Positions 45,901-57,260 of a stretch of DNA of 64,000 bases are shown piece by piece. This DNA comes from Sipunculus nudus (lineage: Eukaryota > Annelida > Sipuncula > Golfingiida > Sipunculidae). Positions within the stretch are counted from its first letter, which is position 1, and every line of letters starts with the position of its first letter. The translations under genes and the position numbers were made by a program. A model generated the notes under the pieces. It had not been told where the DNA came from and made no database searches. It saw only the letters and a list, made by a program, of their open reading frames with translations. The DNA is taken from positions 98,075,642 through 98,139,641 of the forward strand of contig CM049306.1 in the NCBI GenBank assembly GCA_026874595.1, read 5' to 3'.

Positions 45901-48900
45901 ACTGCCTTTTCCCGATCAAATCTCGCAACCAACCCACGCAGGCCACCTCCTCCCGAGAAACTAAATATCATCCTGGATTTAAACACCCCCAGAGTCTGTT
46001 TCATTCGTATTAAACCACAGCTGCGTGGATTGAATTTATTTCTTTTTATGTGAGTGTATCAAGCACGATAAAAGAGTAATATTAAGAAATTATATTATTC
46101 AAGGATAAATTTATAGTATTAATATGGTTGCTTCTAATATCTATAAATTGCAACAGAAAATGGCTTTTGTACATATATTTACAGATTCACAGCAGTTATT
46201 AAATTGAGATACGGTGGGATAATTAGCGGAAGAAAAGAACCTTGTAGTACGTGCATGTAATGATCTCGAAGTACAGAAAATCAGATCGCGGGTCGGCCTA
46301 TATATAGGGTCTTACAGTGTATAAGCATTGATTTATCTATGGATAGGGAAACAATACAATGTGATAGGGGAAGGTATTCTGAAGCGAGTGCTTATATCGT
46401 CATGGTATTTTATTTTTGTTTGCATCCATAAAGTACTGAAACAACCTAATATGAACCGATTATATCATACTTTATATTTGTTCTCATTTTCTTGATCCCC
46501 CTTCCAACATTAAGAACGACTTTACATACATGATCGTGTAAAACTGAACAAAAGGTACTTAAATCTGTATTAAAACCACGAAAATGTCGACCTCAACTTT
46601 TCATCAAACTGGTACATGCACATGAAAATGGTCTAGAAATTGAAAAAGAAATTAGCCCACGCTGAAACCGTATTTATGAAAATAAAATAAATGGCACTTT
46701 CCGAAGGTTATTCAAGATTATACCACAAAGAACTCTGCCACAAATAATTGAGCAAATTGACCGGGTGACCTCTACCGCAAAACATCAATAAATATACCAG
46801 TGCTGTTATATGATCTATTAATTTAAAAAGAGAGAACAACCCCTTAGACATATCAATATACACAACTCAAGATACATTCGGGCACACTTACAGAAAAAGA
46901 AATCACTTGTCCTGATGTGCTGTGATCACCTGTGCAGAGCTTGAAATACATCTTTATGTTTTGAACTTTATGAAGAGTATCATAAAAATTGACTAGAAAT
47001 GTATCAAATCACCTGCTTACAGTACCAAAATGAAAATATTTATATATTTCTAGACCTAGTCCCATTACCCATTTGCCAGACAGCCCACTGGTTTCATACC
47101 TCAGAAGTTTGACAAAAGAAAAAAGGTGCTAAATCTAATACGGTTCTGAGTCGTCATTCAGTACACCCATTGCTTTGAACAAGTTTGTGAATTGAGCTGC
47201 TATGTGATCACTTGCACAGAGCTAATGGAATACAATTTTATATTCTGAATTTTACGAAAAGGAGTTTATGAAAGAATCCAAATCACCTTATAACATTACA
47301 AAAATGACAAGGGAAAATCTGATCTGTTGAACAGATCTAGTATAATTCCGATTGTTGTGGGATTACCTAGAAAAAAAATTGTGAATATCGTATGAAATTT
47401 GAGATGGGTCAGGGTCACCCACCCAGATAACATCTGTCATCCACATTTGAACGTGACCTAGACCTTCATGAGGTACGTCAATGCTGCAAGTTTGGTAAGT
47501 GTGCCTCAATTTTTTTTCAAGTTTTTGCGTTAACATCATTGACACGGACGGACGGACAAACAGACGGATGGACAGACGGAAAGACGGACGGGCGCTCACC
47601 ATTTCTATGACAAAATATTTATGCAATTCCCGACGGACGACAGACTAGGTGCCAATTTATATCTCAGTTGAACTGAGCTTAAAAGTATGAACCCTTTTAT
47701 TATTTATTTTACCTGAAAAAAGTATAATACAATTCCGGTTCGCAGTCACAGCAATGAAAGAATTTTACTTCACTCTGGAAAACAGATGATTTGGAATAAT
47801 ACCCGACATACACATACACCCATTGTTTTAGGGATAAAATGCTTACATTTAATCGCTTACTTTAAAGTGGGTTCCGTTATACCCAAGGTGGGTCGGTAAT
47901 AAAAATAAATCAAAGAGTTGATCAATTAATAGGCTGGATGTCAAACAGGAATTTAATAGCACCCGGGAAAGAGTACTTTAAGTCGGACTTTGTATGACAT
48001 AGTTTCTTCTTCTGATGTAATATCCTTGGATATAATACAACAAATAAAGACCTCTTTTATGTACAGGAAAATATTCATCTTATTTAAAACATTTTCAGTC
48101 AAGAGACTTTTATGTATCAAAATCTACATTTAAAGATTTTTATAACTTCTGATGCACAAAGTTCATTCTCTGTTGCAGTAGTTAAGTTAAACTGAGTATT
48201 TTTTTCAAGAAGAGGAGTGTGAAATATAAATAAATATTTTTATATCAACAGATGGTAAAAAAAAATACTCATTAAGAGAAAATGTTAATAATAATTAAAG
48301 CCTTAGAACGAAATCGGACAAAAGTGATCTCTTTACAACTGACAACATCGTGTTAAGGCGATTTAAAATATAAGCGTTTTAATATATTGTCATTAAACCG
48401 AAAGAAGAGGTCGTTTTACAGTTTATTATGAAAATTGACTGGAATGGGTGGAATAGTTTGGCGATAAAGGAGCATATAAGGAGCGCGCAAATGCTGAAAT
48501 ATTTTATTCCCCCCCCCCCCCTCCCACATGCAATTCATATTATTTTGACCGTTCTATATATAATTCCTTACCTGCTGAAGCGGAACCTGCGATGAAGACA
48601 AGAACGACATTTTTCTTGGCGGTGAATGCGTTACAGCAGATGTACCCGAGCTGGGTCAACATGCTGAAAGCCATGAAGCTGAAGGCGATAGCCATCGTCG
48701 CCTGGGCAGCCCGTAACCATGCTGAAACACAGTAAATGTCAATACATCTGACGTATTCACTCCCATTACAACGGGAAACATCCTCAGAAAATCATTCTTA
48801 ATCGGTGATTCCGGAAGGGGGATTCTATAATATACGCATGGGTGGGGGTTGCCAGACTATATATGTTGGAGCCCGTTTGCGGATCTGGCCCAACTGCCGA

Positions 48901-51900
48901 TGGGCTAAGCCCATATTAGGATCCGTTATTGGCTGCCCATCTGCAGATGGGCAGCCCAATAACGGATTTGATACCATGCACTTTCTGGCCCATCTGCAGA
49001 TGGGCTTGGCCCAATAACCAATTTTAGTTTTTGTTAGTAATACGTTATTATTTTATTATCTTGATGACTTTTGTACTCAGACAAACATTTCTCAGAACTT
49101 AAATGTGTTAATTGAAACATAAATCACTATAACAGCCTTACATCAATAATTTTATCATCCAAATTACATAGATGTGCATAGAAAACTACATAGATGTGCA
49201 TGCAGTGTTACAATACCCTATTAAATAACTTTTTACACACCATTCTTAATTAGTCTACATTGCATTCGTGTGATGTTAAGAGTTTAATGAGGTTCACTTT
49301 TTACCAAAGAGTAATTACAGCTGTTGCGAAAAAATCTCATTTACATTACCACATAGATGTGACTTACACGGTACATACAAATTACTAAAGTGAAATTATA
49401 TGTGGTACAAATCAGTTTCACATATTCATTTTTAATATCCACATATATCAAGGTTACCACATACATTTTGACAATAGAATAGTGTAATATATGTAGCAAC
49501 ACTGTCTCATGAGTCATTTGATCTCAGAGTCAATCACAATCATGCACTTTCACCACAATAACACATCTTGATACAGTTTCTTTTGGAGAAGTGTCTTATT
49601 GATAAGCTCTCTACCTAGCATTCGTACAGAATTGTTGGCGTCCTGGTGATGAGAGCAGCAGGGAAGTCGGACAATACTCCTTTTTTTCAGGTTATCACAG
49701 AGATGATGCCGAGGTTAAACGTAGTTTTGGCTGCAGGGGTCATTGCCGGAGAGTAGTGTCTTTGCAAAGGCCAGGGCAAAAACGCCACAAAATAAATTTA
49801 AACAAAACGATAGGGTTATGTTTTACATATCTTTCACGGTAACATAGTAAAGTTTCTTTATTTTTAATATATAACAATTCATTAGATACAACTGATAAAT
49901 AAATAGATCTCTGAAACAAGCAATCATCACGATGTTAAATATATAAATATGTTTTAATATATAAAATATAAATATAAATATAAAAATTAAATTTTTGACA
50001 AGACTCCTTATAAACCATTTTGGATAAATATAATTATACTTTATACTCAGAAGATAAATAATGAAGAGATAAGTTTATACGATACAACTACCAAAATTCG
50101 TAGTTAATACTTGCATATTAATAATTTCGGTCTGTGTGGGATACTGTTATCGAATAAAAATTTAGCTCAGCTTACTAGGAACTATTCTAAACTTATTTAT
50201 AGACCCTGTTTGGATTCAGGACAATAAACATATATGTACAATAAATCTATATTATATAAATTGAATAAATTATGATGATACGGTGGTTTAAATGGCACAC
50301 TATTTTTGATAGGGTTGTACCTTTTTTGTCTGAAAGGCCATATACTATTTCATGTCATATAACCGAGTGTACTTTCATTGGTAAGTATACAGGCGGTGGC
50401 GGAGGCATGTGCTCTGTGAGTGCTTTCTAGTAAACTTGGTTGTCACTAACACTAAAATAACACTTAAGGGTAAACGCATTTAGGTGTGACCAATTCACCA
50501 ACTTAATATCGGATACACCTTACATGATAAATGAAGCACTAACATTGGCAAAGGTCTTTCGATATCCTGCATGGTCAACCTCCCTCCCGCGGATGTTCTT
50601 GGCGACGTAAAACAGACTATCAACATGGACTACCCGTAAATACTTGCTGACCTCTTCTCCGAGCTTGGCTTCAGAGGGAATAACAAATGTGTTGGACACC
50701 CCAAGAGCAGGCAAATCCATTTAAGTTCTGAGAAATGTTTGTCTGAGTACAAAAGTCATAAAGATAATGAAAACAAGTGACCCATGGGTCATGACCCTCA
50801 GCTGCCAAGCATGACCTGCGACATCATGGGCTGAGATTCACAACTTCCAGTCAAATTTTGAGGAACCAATTTGCCAATTTGTTGAAATTTTCTACGACAA
50901 CAGAAATATATATCACCTTTGTCTGGTTAAAACACAGTGAATTGATGGTCTGAGGAAAATGTATGATTGTTAAGGTATCCAGAACTATTCCCATAGCTTA
51001 CTTGATACCTGTCAGTCTCAAAGGAACACCACAAAGGGCAAATATAAGATCAAAATATATAGCAAAAAAATCAAGGAAATCCATGCAAGAATTATTGAGA
51101 AACAGGTGCTTCTGTATGAATTTTTATTCAATACTAGCCAACTGTACTGCACTTTCATATATGATGATAATATTTATTAAGAAATATTTGACCCAATCCT
51201 TTGCAAGATTACATTAATATACGTCCGACTGCCTTCACTTTAACAGTTCTTGAGATAATATGATCAAAAGGAATTTAAAAATGGTTGCCTGGTGGCCATT
51301 TTGGACTTCTGACAGGTCTGAAATCAGACAACAACCATTCTCTAAATCAGACCAAAAATTGAAGGAAAATTACTGAAACTGCACTGAAAAAAGGATTTCT
51401 AAGGTGGCTAACTGGCAGACATAATGGATTTCTGACAAGTCTGACATTTGATATCACACATCCTCCAATAAGAGACCAAACTTGGGGCAAATTCTCCAAA
51501 TGATGTTACAGAAATGAATGTCCAAAACAATTCAAAAGTTAGTTCAGGCGCTCATATCAGATTTACAGATATGCAAATGTAAAAGTGTAGGTCCAATATT
51601 TTTTATTATCACTCTGCTTTTCAATGGGGTCAGCAGGGTTGGTAAACTGCAAAACCTGAAAGTAAAGAAATGCAGAAAGCATGACTAAGAGTCTTGTAAT
51701 AAAATAAAGCCATCCTAAATCAAGTAAACATCCACATATTATGAGAACAAACACTTGCTTTTATATGTGATTTATATAAAAATATTCAGATATCTAGGAA
51801 ACTAAGTTTATTGCTATGATTCCATAAAATAAACTGCAAAATGTTCCCATCATCTTATAAATCAGTAGCTAAACCTTAATACTATACTCTCATAGTGTTA

Positions 51901-54002
51901 ATTCCTGGTTGAAGTATTCCAACAACAGTGTTTTGTTATGCAGTAACGAGGTACTTATCACTCAGCCTTATCACTTAATAGCCTGATACAAAAGGGAGTC
52001 ATATGTCACCAGTGTCACTCACAATTACAGCCACACGGTGAGATGTACCAGCTGGAGTGCAAGCTTATATATACAAGAAAAATAGAGATGGTCTACAAAA
52101 TAAGTTGACCTGACCTATGACCTTGGCCTTTTGCCCACATATCAACTGGATTCTTTCTAAATGATAGGTAACTACTAACCAATTACATCTGGCCAGGTGT
52201 AATTACTTGGCAACCAATGAGTGAATAACTTAGACCTGCAACCTTTAACCTCCTGACCAGCTGTCCTTAAAATCAATTAGTTATTTCTTCATGCAAAAAG
52301 ACCCATAAATCTGAAGTTTGAATCACATTGAGTGATGCATAGATGTGGCATATGTGAAAGACTGAAAGTTTGGGTTGAACAGTTTCACTTGAAATATGTT
52401 CACAAGCATTTAGAACAATATTGTGACCTTGACCTTTGACCTTTTAAACTCAACTTCAATAGGCTTCTTCCCCTATTGGTAGGTAAGCCATATATGACAG
52501 ATGGAAAGTATAGATTGAAAAGTTTGCCTGAAAATGACTCCACGCAAGAAGAGGGTGCTGTGAACTTGACCTTTGACCTCAAAATCAACAGGCCTTTTCC
52601 CCTGTTGGCAGAGAAGCGATATCAGTGCTGAAAGGTTTGGAATGAAAGGTCTAGCTTGAAATGTGTCCAAAACAAAGAAGTGGATCCTGTGACCCTGACC
52701 TTTGACCTTGTGACCTCAACATCTATAGGATTCTTCTCCCACTTAGTAGGTGAGCTATATGTGAAAGATCAAAGAATTGGGATGAAAGGTTTGGCTTAAA
52801 ATGCATCCACATGCTTTTCAAAGAAGTTGGTTCTGTGACCCTGACCTTTGACCTTGTGACCTCAAAATAATTATGGTTCTTCCCCTGTTGGTAGGTGAGC
52901 TGTATGTGAAAGATGGAAGGTTTGGGATGAAACTTTTTGCTTAAAGGATTATTAATGGGGGGTGCAAAAACACCCCATAACTTCGAGAATATAGGTCGCA
53001 GTGACCTAATTTCAGGTTTGCAAGGAGATCTTTTAGAACCTCTAAGACAGCATAGGGTTCATGGCCCTAGCCCCTACGGTTTCGATTTGTGCCCTGCGGC
53101 CGGCCGGACGGACAGACGGGAGGACGACGGACAAAGACCCATCGCTATAGCCCAGCATGACTGAAAGTCAGCTGAGCTAAAAATAACGTAAATCTAACAA
53201 AAACTAAAATTGGTTATTGGGCCAAGCCCATCTGCAGACGGGCCAGAAAGTGCATGGTATCAAATCCGTTATTGGGCTGCCCATCTGCATCCGCAGACAG
53301 GGTCCAACATATACACGAGACAGCCCGGATTTGAGCGAGGTCGCCAGGCTCCATCGACTGTCAAATGGGGAGAAAAAAGCGATGCTAACATATACACTTA
53401 AGAATCAGGGATTTAATAAACACAGACACAACACAAATCTCCATGTTTTAACGTTTATTTGTACTGAGGAATCGACAACTGTGTGCTAAATAGAATATTT
53501 ACGTTATTAACTTTTAGTAAGCACAGGGTGAACAATCGGTTTACTAACGGTTATGGTAATTGTTGTGGTAACAAACCCCAAATAGTATAATTATAGAAAA
53601 ACTAATCCTTTTATGTTTAGAAAATAATTATATATATATTTATTAATATATGAACTCTATAATATATATATATACACTGTGGTTTGTTTCATGTTCGCAA
53701 GGCTTTTTTTTTTAGATTTACAGGTTTTCTTTGTTTCGCGAAGGTTCTATTTTCGTGATCATTAACCTGCACCCACATTGTTTTGTTTTATATTAACGCC
53801 AAATCCTAAGTTTTTACCAGGATCCACGAGAACAAACAGAAATTCTTGTTTCCTTCAGGCAGATAATATGGAAGATCTGATATGAACTATTAAATTTCAA
53901 TCTTCGCTTTAAATGTAACATAAAATACATCTTTATTTATTAAAGCAATTTTTTTCTTTCGACTTACATGGCGAGGACAAAATACATAAAATACCAGTGA
54001 GG

Positions 54003-54084
<82 letters not shown>

Positions 54085-55376
54085 ATGAGGCGTCTTATTC
54101 ACGAAGTTTTAATTTTCGCGATATTTCCCCTTTTGCGAACATCGCGAATTTGAAACCCTCGCGAATAATAAGAATACAACAGTATTTATATCGCTGTTCC
54201 CTCCATATAACCAAATACTTGTACGCTCTAATTATGTTTAGGGCTATATGACTAAAATGTTATTAGTGATTTATATTTTCTCCCAAGACGTGTGATGTGC
54301 CGATCCTTCAAGATTTGAACCAGAAAAACGTGCGCTAAATATATGAGATAAATGATTTATTGCATGTGTATGACTTTTGACAGGTATATGACTCTGTGTT
54401 CACTCTGACTGATATACTGAAGTGTTCCATCATTGAGGGATCAATGATACAAAAAAACAAAACATTTTTTCCACGCCATCAGACCAGAAGAAAATTGCTA
54501 CCGATAGCAATACGTCGGGCTACAATTTAATAAAGAAAACGTCGCACTAGGGATTGATTGTTGATGTGAACCATAATGACAATGTTATCTGTTATACACA
54601 TGAATGAATAAAGGAGCTGCCCATGCACTTTCTTCCATGAACATAATATATATACAGGCTCTTTAATATGGTTGTTGTCCAAAATGTGGTCCCTTGATTG
54701 ATGCCATGCAGTTTTCATTTCACATGCTGCATCATCGGCAGCGTTGGGCCTAATTCGGCAACAGTATAGGCCTAAAGAGTTCAGTTTATTCTTTTAAACA
54801 TCTCGCCTCCCTTGATGCAATATAACCTACGTATATACACTTTATGGCCAATATTTTATTAACTCCTCGAAAAATGTCTGTACCGCACAAGGGCAGTTAA
54901 AACTCGCTGATTGATCAAATGGCAACGATAACGTACATTCTGTCTCACTTTGTAGCTACAATGCTCAAAGTCATTTAAAATCACAACGAAACCTGCATGG
55001 ACCATGGAGCCATAAAAGAGTTTTCCAAATCCAATAAAATTCAGCCCAATATTCCCTGCGGCCCGGCTTTTACAATGCACTCTGTTTATATTACTAGTTT
55101 TATGTGATTGTGGTGACATTTCAAAATAGAAGATGACAGAGCCCACTTTAAGGCTATACCAAGATACTATAATATCATAGATACATGTACAACTGAGCTT
55201 GGATATGCATGGACCTTTCATTGGGTATTTAAACGACGGGAGCTCCTTTGACAAGGACACGAAATCATGAAGGGTATTACTATTGCTCTACTGCGCTCCA
55301 CAGGATTAAGGGCATTACGTGCATTTAAATGTTTCACTTAAAATCCAAACAGCAAAAAATACATCCATCTTAACCG

Positions 55377-55419
<43 letters not shown>

Positions 55420-56635
55420 TCCCAGACCACAGTTGCATGAATTGTTATTAGTGCATGGGCGTTATTCTGGCAAAGAACAGGCTAAAACCGCCAATATATT
55501 ATATACGAATCCCACTAATGCCTTTGAAACGGACTTCGTGGATTCTCTGTTTACATCTGATTATTAACCGTGTTTTGGGCCAAATACCAGCCACAAATAC
55601 CGATTCAACGACTGTGCCCAGACACACGCTTGATAAATGGTAAAACGAAATGCACGTTGCAAACACAAAATAATCATTTTCGCCCAAAAATATGAGGCCC
55701 TAAAGGCCTACATCTGGACTACAGCCCGCCTAGTCCAAATATATTTAAAAAAAGGGACTACATTCTTTCACGTCTTACAAAGGTTTTTAAATGTTTTATG
55801 CTTCTTAATGAATGGCGATCGGTGCTTGAACATGTTTTAAGATCTTTGAAAGACCTTTAAATTATCGTCATAAGTGGCTTCTTTGTATCGAGCTCCGTAT
55901 GATACAGGAAGAGTCTACTTTGACGTGTGTGTGTATATATATAAACCCTCACCATGGTCGATTCATTCTCATGCACCCTGGTTATTGAGTCAATATTGAC
56001 ACCAGAAATAATAATAATAATAAAAAAACTACCATGTTATGGTCGAGTACCGTGTTATATAGGCCTACACAGTAAGCTCTGATTAGAACGTAAATGTTTC
56101 TAACTAAAAAGTTAGGTCTTAACTGAGAAAGACATTATAGGGCACATGTCTGACTTGGAAAAACTATCTATATTTTGGCCTACTTTTAAACAATATTAAA
56201 CTTATATATGCATATATAGGCCTATTAATATATATTTATAAATATGTTAATCCGTATAACAGTCCAAATAAAAACTACAAAATATTTACAATTCATAGGC
56301 TACCACACACATATACTCCCATAAGCACATATACACATAGACATAAGCACTTTTATTTTTATACCAATTATCAAGAAATATGATATATAAATCCAAAGGA
56401 TATACATACATGGGACTGCCGCGCCTGAAACCATGCTGCCGCAAGTGGTGGACTTCCCCTCCACCTCACAAAACCGCCACAAGCCATACCCGCTGTTCCC
56501 CGCCCCTTTCCCCTCCGGAATTGCCCAAGTCGTGGACACAAAACTAATGATATTGAGGACATTAGCCAGCAGTATAGCACATAATGTCCCGTCGGCTATC
56601 AGACTGTGTTCAGTAACCCCAGTCTCCGGTGCCAT
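42720..56635 (-). CDS. Claudin/PMP22-family four-transmembrane protein, complete, three coding exons
   Basis: The exons 56635-56410, 48721-48572 and 42997-42720 join to 654 bp, 217 residues plus stop, with no break. Signature of the claudin/PMP22/EMP family: in the first extracellular loop Trp37, then GLW at 51-53, Cys56 and Cys65 (W...GLW-x2-C-x8-C), followed by the WLRAAQA motif at the start of membrane segment 2. Four hydrophobic segments lie at about 15-36, 83-105, 114-138 and 154-178, giving cytoplasmic N and C termini. The tail (179-217) is acidic and ends SVSRY, not the YV of classical PDZ-binding claudins. Such proteins act in the plasma membrane, in septate or tight junctions, or as EMP/PMP22-like membrane organisers. 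I cannot say which subgroup. The start is the first ATG after an in-frame TAG upstream. Confidence 0.9.
43111..44628 (+). mobile_element. Modular element, copy D (head, 145-bp array, GGAC tract, terminal hairpin)
   Basis: A diverged head TAACCCGTGGGTCGTGACTG then TCAGCTGA is at 43111-43138. A tandem array (43530-44545) and a GGAC-rich tract (44556-44580) follow. The end is a hairpin CGCAAC-TTC-GTTGCG (44601-44615), extendable to ATCCC...GGGAT. The general plan equals copies A, C and E, but the terminal hairpin differs in sequence from the GCTCAG...CTGAGC type. It lies in intron 2 of the claudin-like gene. Confidence 0.5.
43530..44545 (+). repeat. 145-bp tandem array, seven copies, with TGACCT direct repeats
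   Basis: GTGACCTCAAAAT-like phrases start at 43570, 43715, 43859, 44004, 44149, 44295 and 44439 (period 144-146). Each unit reads TGACCTTTGACCxxGTGACC, CTTCATCCATGGGTGGGT, GAGCCATATGTGCxAGATGA, AAGGTTTAGGTCAAACGGTT and CACAAGCTTTTTCAAGAA. The same array type is in copy E (52380-52940). Every unit has three TGACC half-sites spaced by 1 and 2 bases. It is not coding. Confidence 0.93.
44629..46880 (-). other. Claudin-like gene intron 2, no feature recognised
   Basis: This is AT-rich sequence with a C run near 44863-44876. I see no exon and none of the window's repeat families. A plus-strand open frame of 101 codons at 45748-46053 has no recognisable domain. Confidence 0.4.
46890..47690 (+). repeat. 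Diverged direct repeat (about 280 bp) with GGAC tract and hairpin tail
   Basis: TGTGATCACCTGTGCAGAGC near 46920 recurs near 47202 as TGTGATCACTTGCACAGAGC, with similar following text. A GGAC/GACGGAC tract lies at 47545-47600. The end is CTCAGTTGAACTGAGCTTAA near 47663-47682, where CTCAGTT and AACTGAG are perfect inverse arms. This parallels the tails of the modular family with a different hairpin. Confidence 0.55.
48572..48721 (-). CDS. Claudin-like gene, exon 2 (TM2 and start of TM3)
   Basis: This exon is 150 bp, entering with two bases and leaving with one base of split codons. The acceptor is TGTTTCAG before 48721 and the donor GCAG|GTAAGG. It encodes (S)WLRAAQATMAIAFSFMAFSM, then LTQLGYICCNAFTAKKNVVL and VFIAGSASA. 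It carries the conserved arginine of the family just before membrane segment 2. The phase agrees with both neighbours. Confidence 0.92.
48923..48965. repeat. 43-bp near-perfect palindrome (cruciform-capable)
   Basis: CCGTTATTGG followed by CTGCCCATCTGCAGATGGGCAG and CCCAATAACGG folds back on itself with a one-base offset. The right arm of the element lacks this inverted doubling. Confidence 0.9.
49105..50715. other. Interior of the long-inverted-repeat element; one small minus-strand open frame
   Basis: This is AT-rich sequence without a recognised protein. A minus-strand open frame at 50720-50520 starts inside the right arm with an ordinary ATG (66 residues; MDLPALGVSNTFVIPSEAKL at the start, YLRVVHVDSLFYVAKN in the middle). 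It is protein-like but unidentified. It might be a leftover of a transposon protein or a captured exon. Confidence 0.35.
50772..53183 (+). mobile_element. Modular element, copy E (complete, inserted in an inverted-repeat arm)
   Basis: The head AACAAGTGACCCATGGGTCA then TGACCCTCAGCTG is at 50772-50804. The 145-bp-type array is at 52380-52940, with the ERE-like block near 52993 and GGACGGACAGACGGG at 53105. The tail has a hairpin and GTCAGCTGAGCTAAAAAT at 53167-53184. The flanking sequence is one arm of the surrounding inverted repeat, so the intact opposite arm at 49040-49105 shows the empty site. Flanks AAAGATAATGAAA and AATAACG rejoin with no clear target duplication. Confidence 0.75.
52380..52940 (+). 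repeat. Tandem units with GACCTTGACCTTTGACC, period about 130-145 bp
   Basis: TGACCTTTGACC-like cores fall near 52430, 52565, 52697 and 52842. Each is followed by 'CTTCTTCCCCTxTTGGTAGG', 'GAGCTATATGTGAAAGAT' and 'GAAAGGTTTGGCTTxAAAT'. It is the same family as 43530-44545 but more diverged. Intronic. Confidence 0.85.
53314..54003 (-). other. Claudin-like gene intron 1, no feature recognised
   Basis: AT-rich sequence; no exon or repeat family is recognised. Confidence 0.4.
54004..54082. repeat. (AT)n microsatellite, about 79 bp
   Basis: This is an uninterrupted TA dinucleotide tract in intron 1 of the claudin-like gene. Confidence 0.97.
54083..56409 (-). other. Claudin-like gene intron 1, distal part
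   Basis: No exon is seen. An (AT)n tract is at 55377-55414, and TAGGCCTA lies at 54767, 56060 and 56217. A minus-strand open frame of 133 codons (55260-54859) is the longest anonymous one here but has no recognisable domain. Confidence 0.4.
55377..55414. repeat. (AT)n microsatellite, about 38 bp
   Basis: This is an uninterrupted TA dinucleotide tract. Confidence 0.95.
56410..56635 (-). CDS. Claudin-like gene, exon 1 (start, TM1, first extracellular loop)
   Basis: The exon starts MAPETGVTEHSLIADGTLCA, then the membrane segment ILLANVLNIISFVSTTW, then the loop with GYGLWRFC and STTCGSMVSGAAVP. The donor CCAT|GTATGT leaves one base of a serine codon. An in-frame TAG lies 23 codons upstream and the first ATG after it is at 56635. 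The open frame continues past the donor into unrelated intron sequence. The first-loop W-GLW-C-C pattern fixes the family. Confidence 0.92.
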
Positions 56636-57260
56636 TCTGTATTTAGCCTCATTCGTATATGTATTCAGCCTGCAGGAAGAACAGTCCACATCAAAACACG
56701 CCTACCGCTACCATGCAGAGTAACCGAAACGATCGCTTTTTGACCTCTCACCCCGGATTTTGGGTATGTTGGAAATGATCCTAGAACGAGAGTGTATTTC
56801 CAGATTACAAATCCGGTGAGACAGGGGTCGTAAGAAACACCAGTGACTGTCTTGGTGTGCTTGTTGTATCAAGGAGAGTACGCTTGTAATATGAGCCTCC
56901 AGCGTGTTCCCCCTCACATGACAAATTACCAGCTTAACTGCGTTTCCCCCGTCGTCTTGTCGATCGGGGCCAGTTCACACAGTGTACGGGCACATTTCTC
57001 ATTTATAAACCATGTTTTGACAAAAACGATAACACGAGCCCCAGTGAACGCGCAACAATGAATGAGCGCGATTAACTTGGCCGCTGAATCGATTTGCGAC
57101 GAGCATGCCATTATGACAGTGAATATGTAACGTGACGCTGTTAAAGATCATTCAGCTGACCCCGATATTGGCTTGTATGTCAACATTAAGACTCTTCCAT
57201 GGACAGATTAATGGTCAGGTACCAGATATCAATAACGGACACATAATTACGCACAATATA

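Larger units (their letters stand above)
48860..53313. mobile_element. Long-inverted-repeat (foldback-like) element, 4.4 kb, interrupted by a 2.4-kb insertion
   Basis: The left arm 48860-49104 is matched in inverse by the right arm, which is split into 53313-53184 and 50770-50716. The ends read TATATGTTGGA (48860) and TCCAACATATA (53303-53313). The flanking TA could be a target duplication. Landmarks in both arms: GGATTTGATACCATGCACTT, CATCTGCAGATGGGCTTGGC (the right arm has GTCTGCAG), CCAATAACCAATTTTAGTTT, and CTTTTGTACTCAGACAAACA. The single-copy interior is about 49105-50715. It lies in intron 1 of the claudin-like gene. No transposase is recognised. Confidence 0.85.

Noticed and set aside
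51563-51754. Possible exon on the minus strand (VLQFTNPADPIEKQSDNKK after a TTTACTTTCAG acceptor)
   Set aside because: It lies inside modular copy E, has no matching donor in frame, and is not recognised as a protein family.
54859-55260. 133-codon minus-strand open frame
   Set aside because: Longest anonymous frame, but the first codon is not ATG, it lies in an intron of a gene on the same strand without splice support, and the peptide resembles nothing I know.
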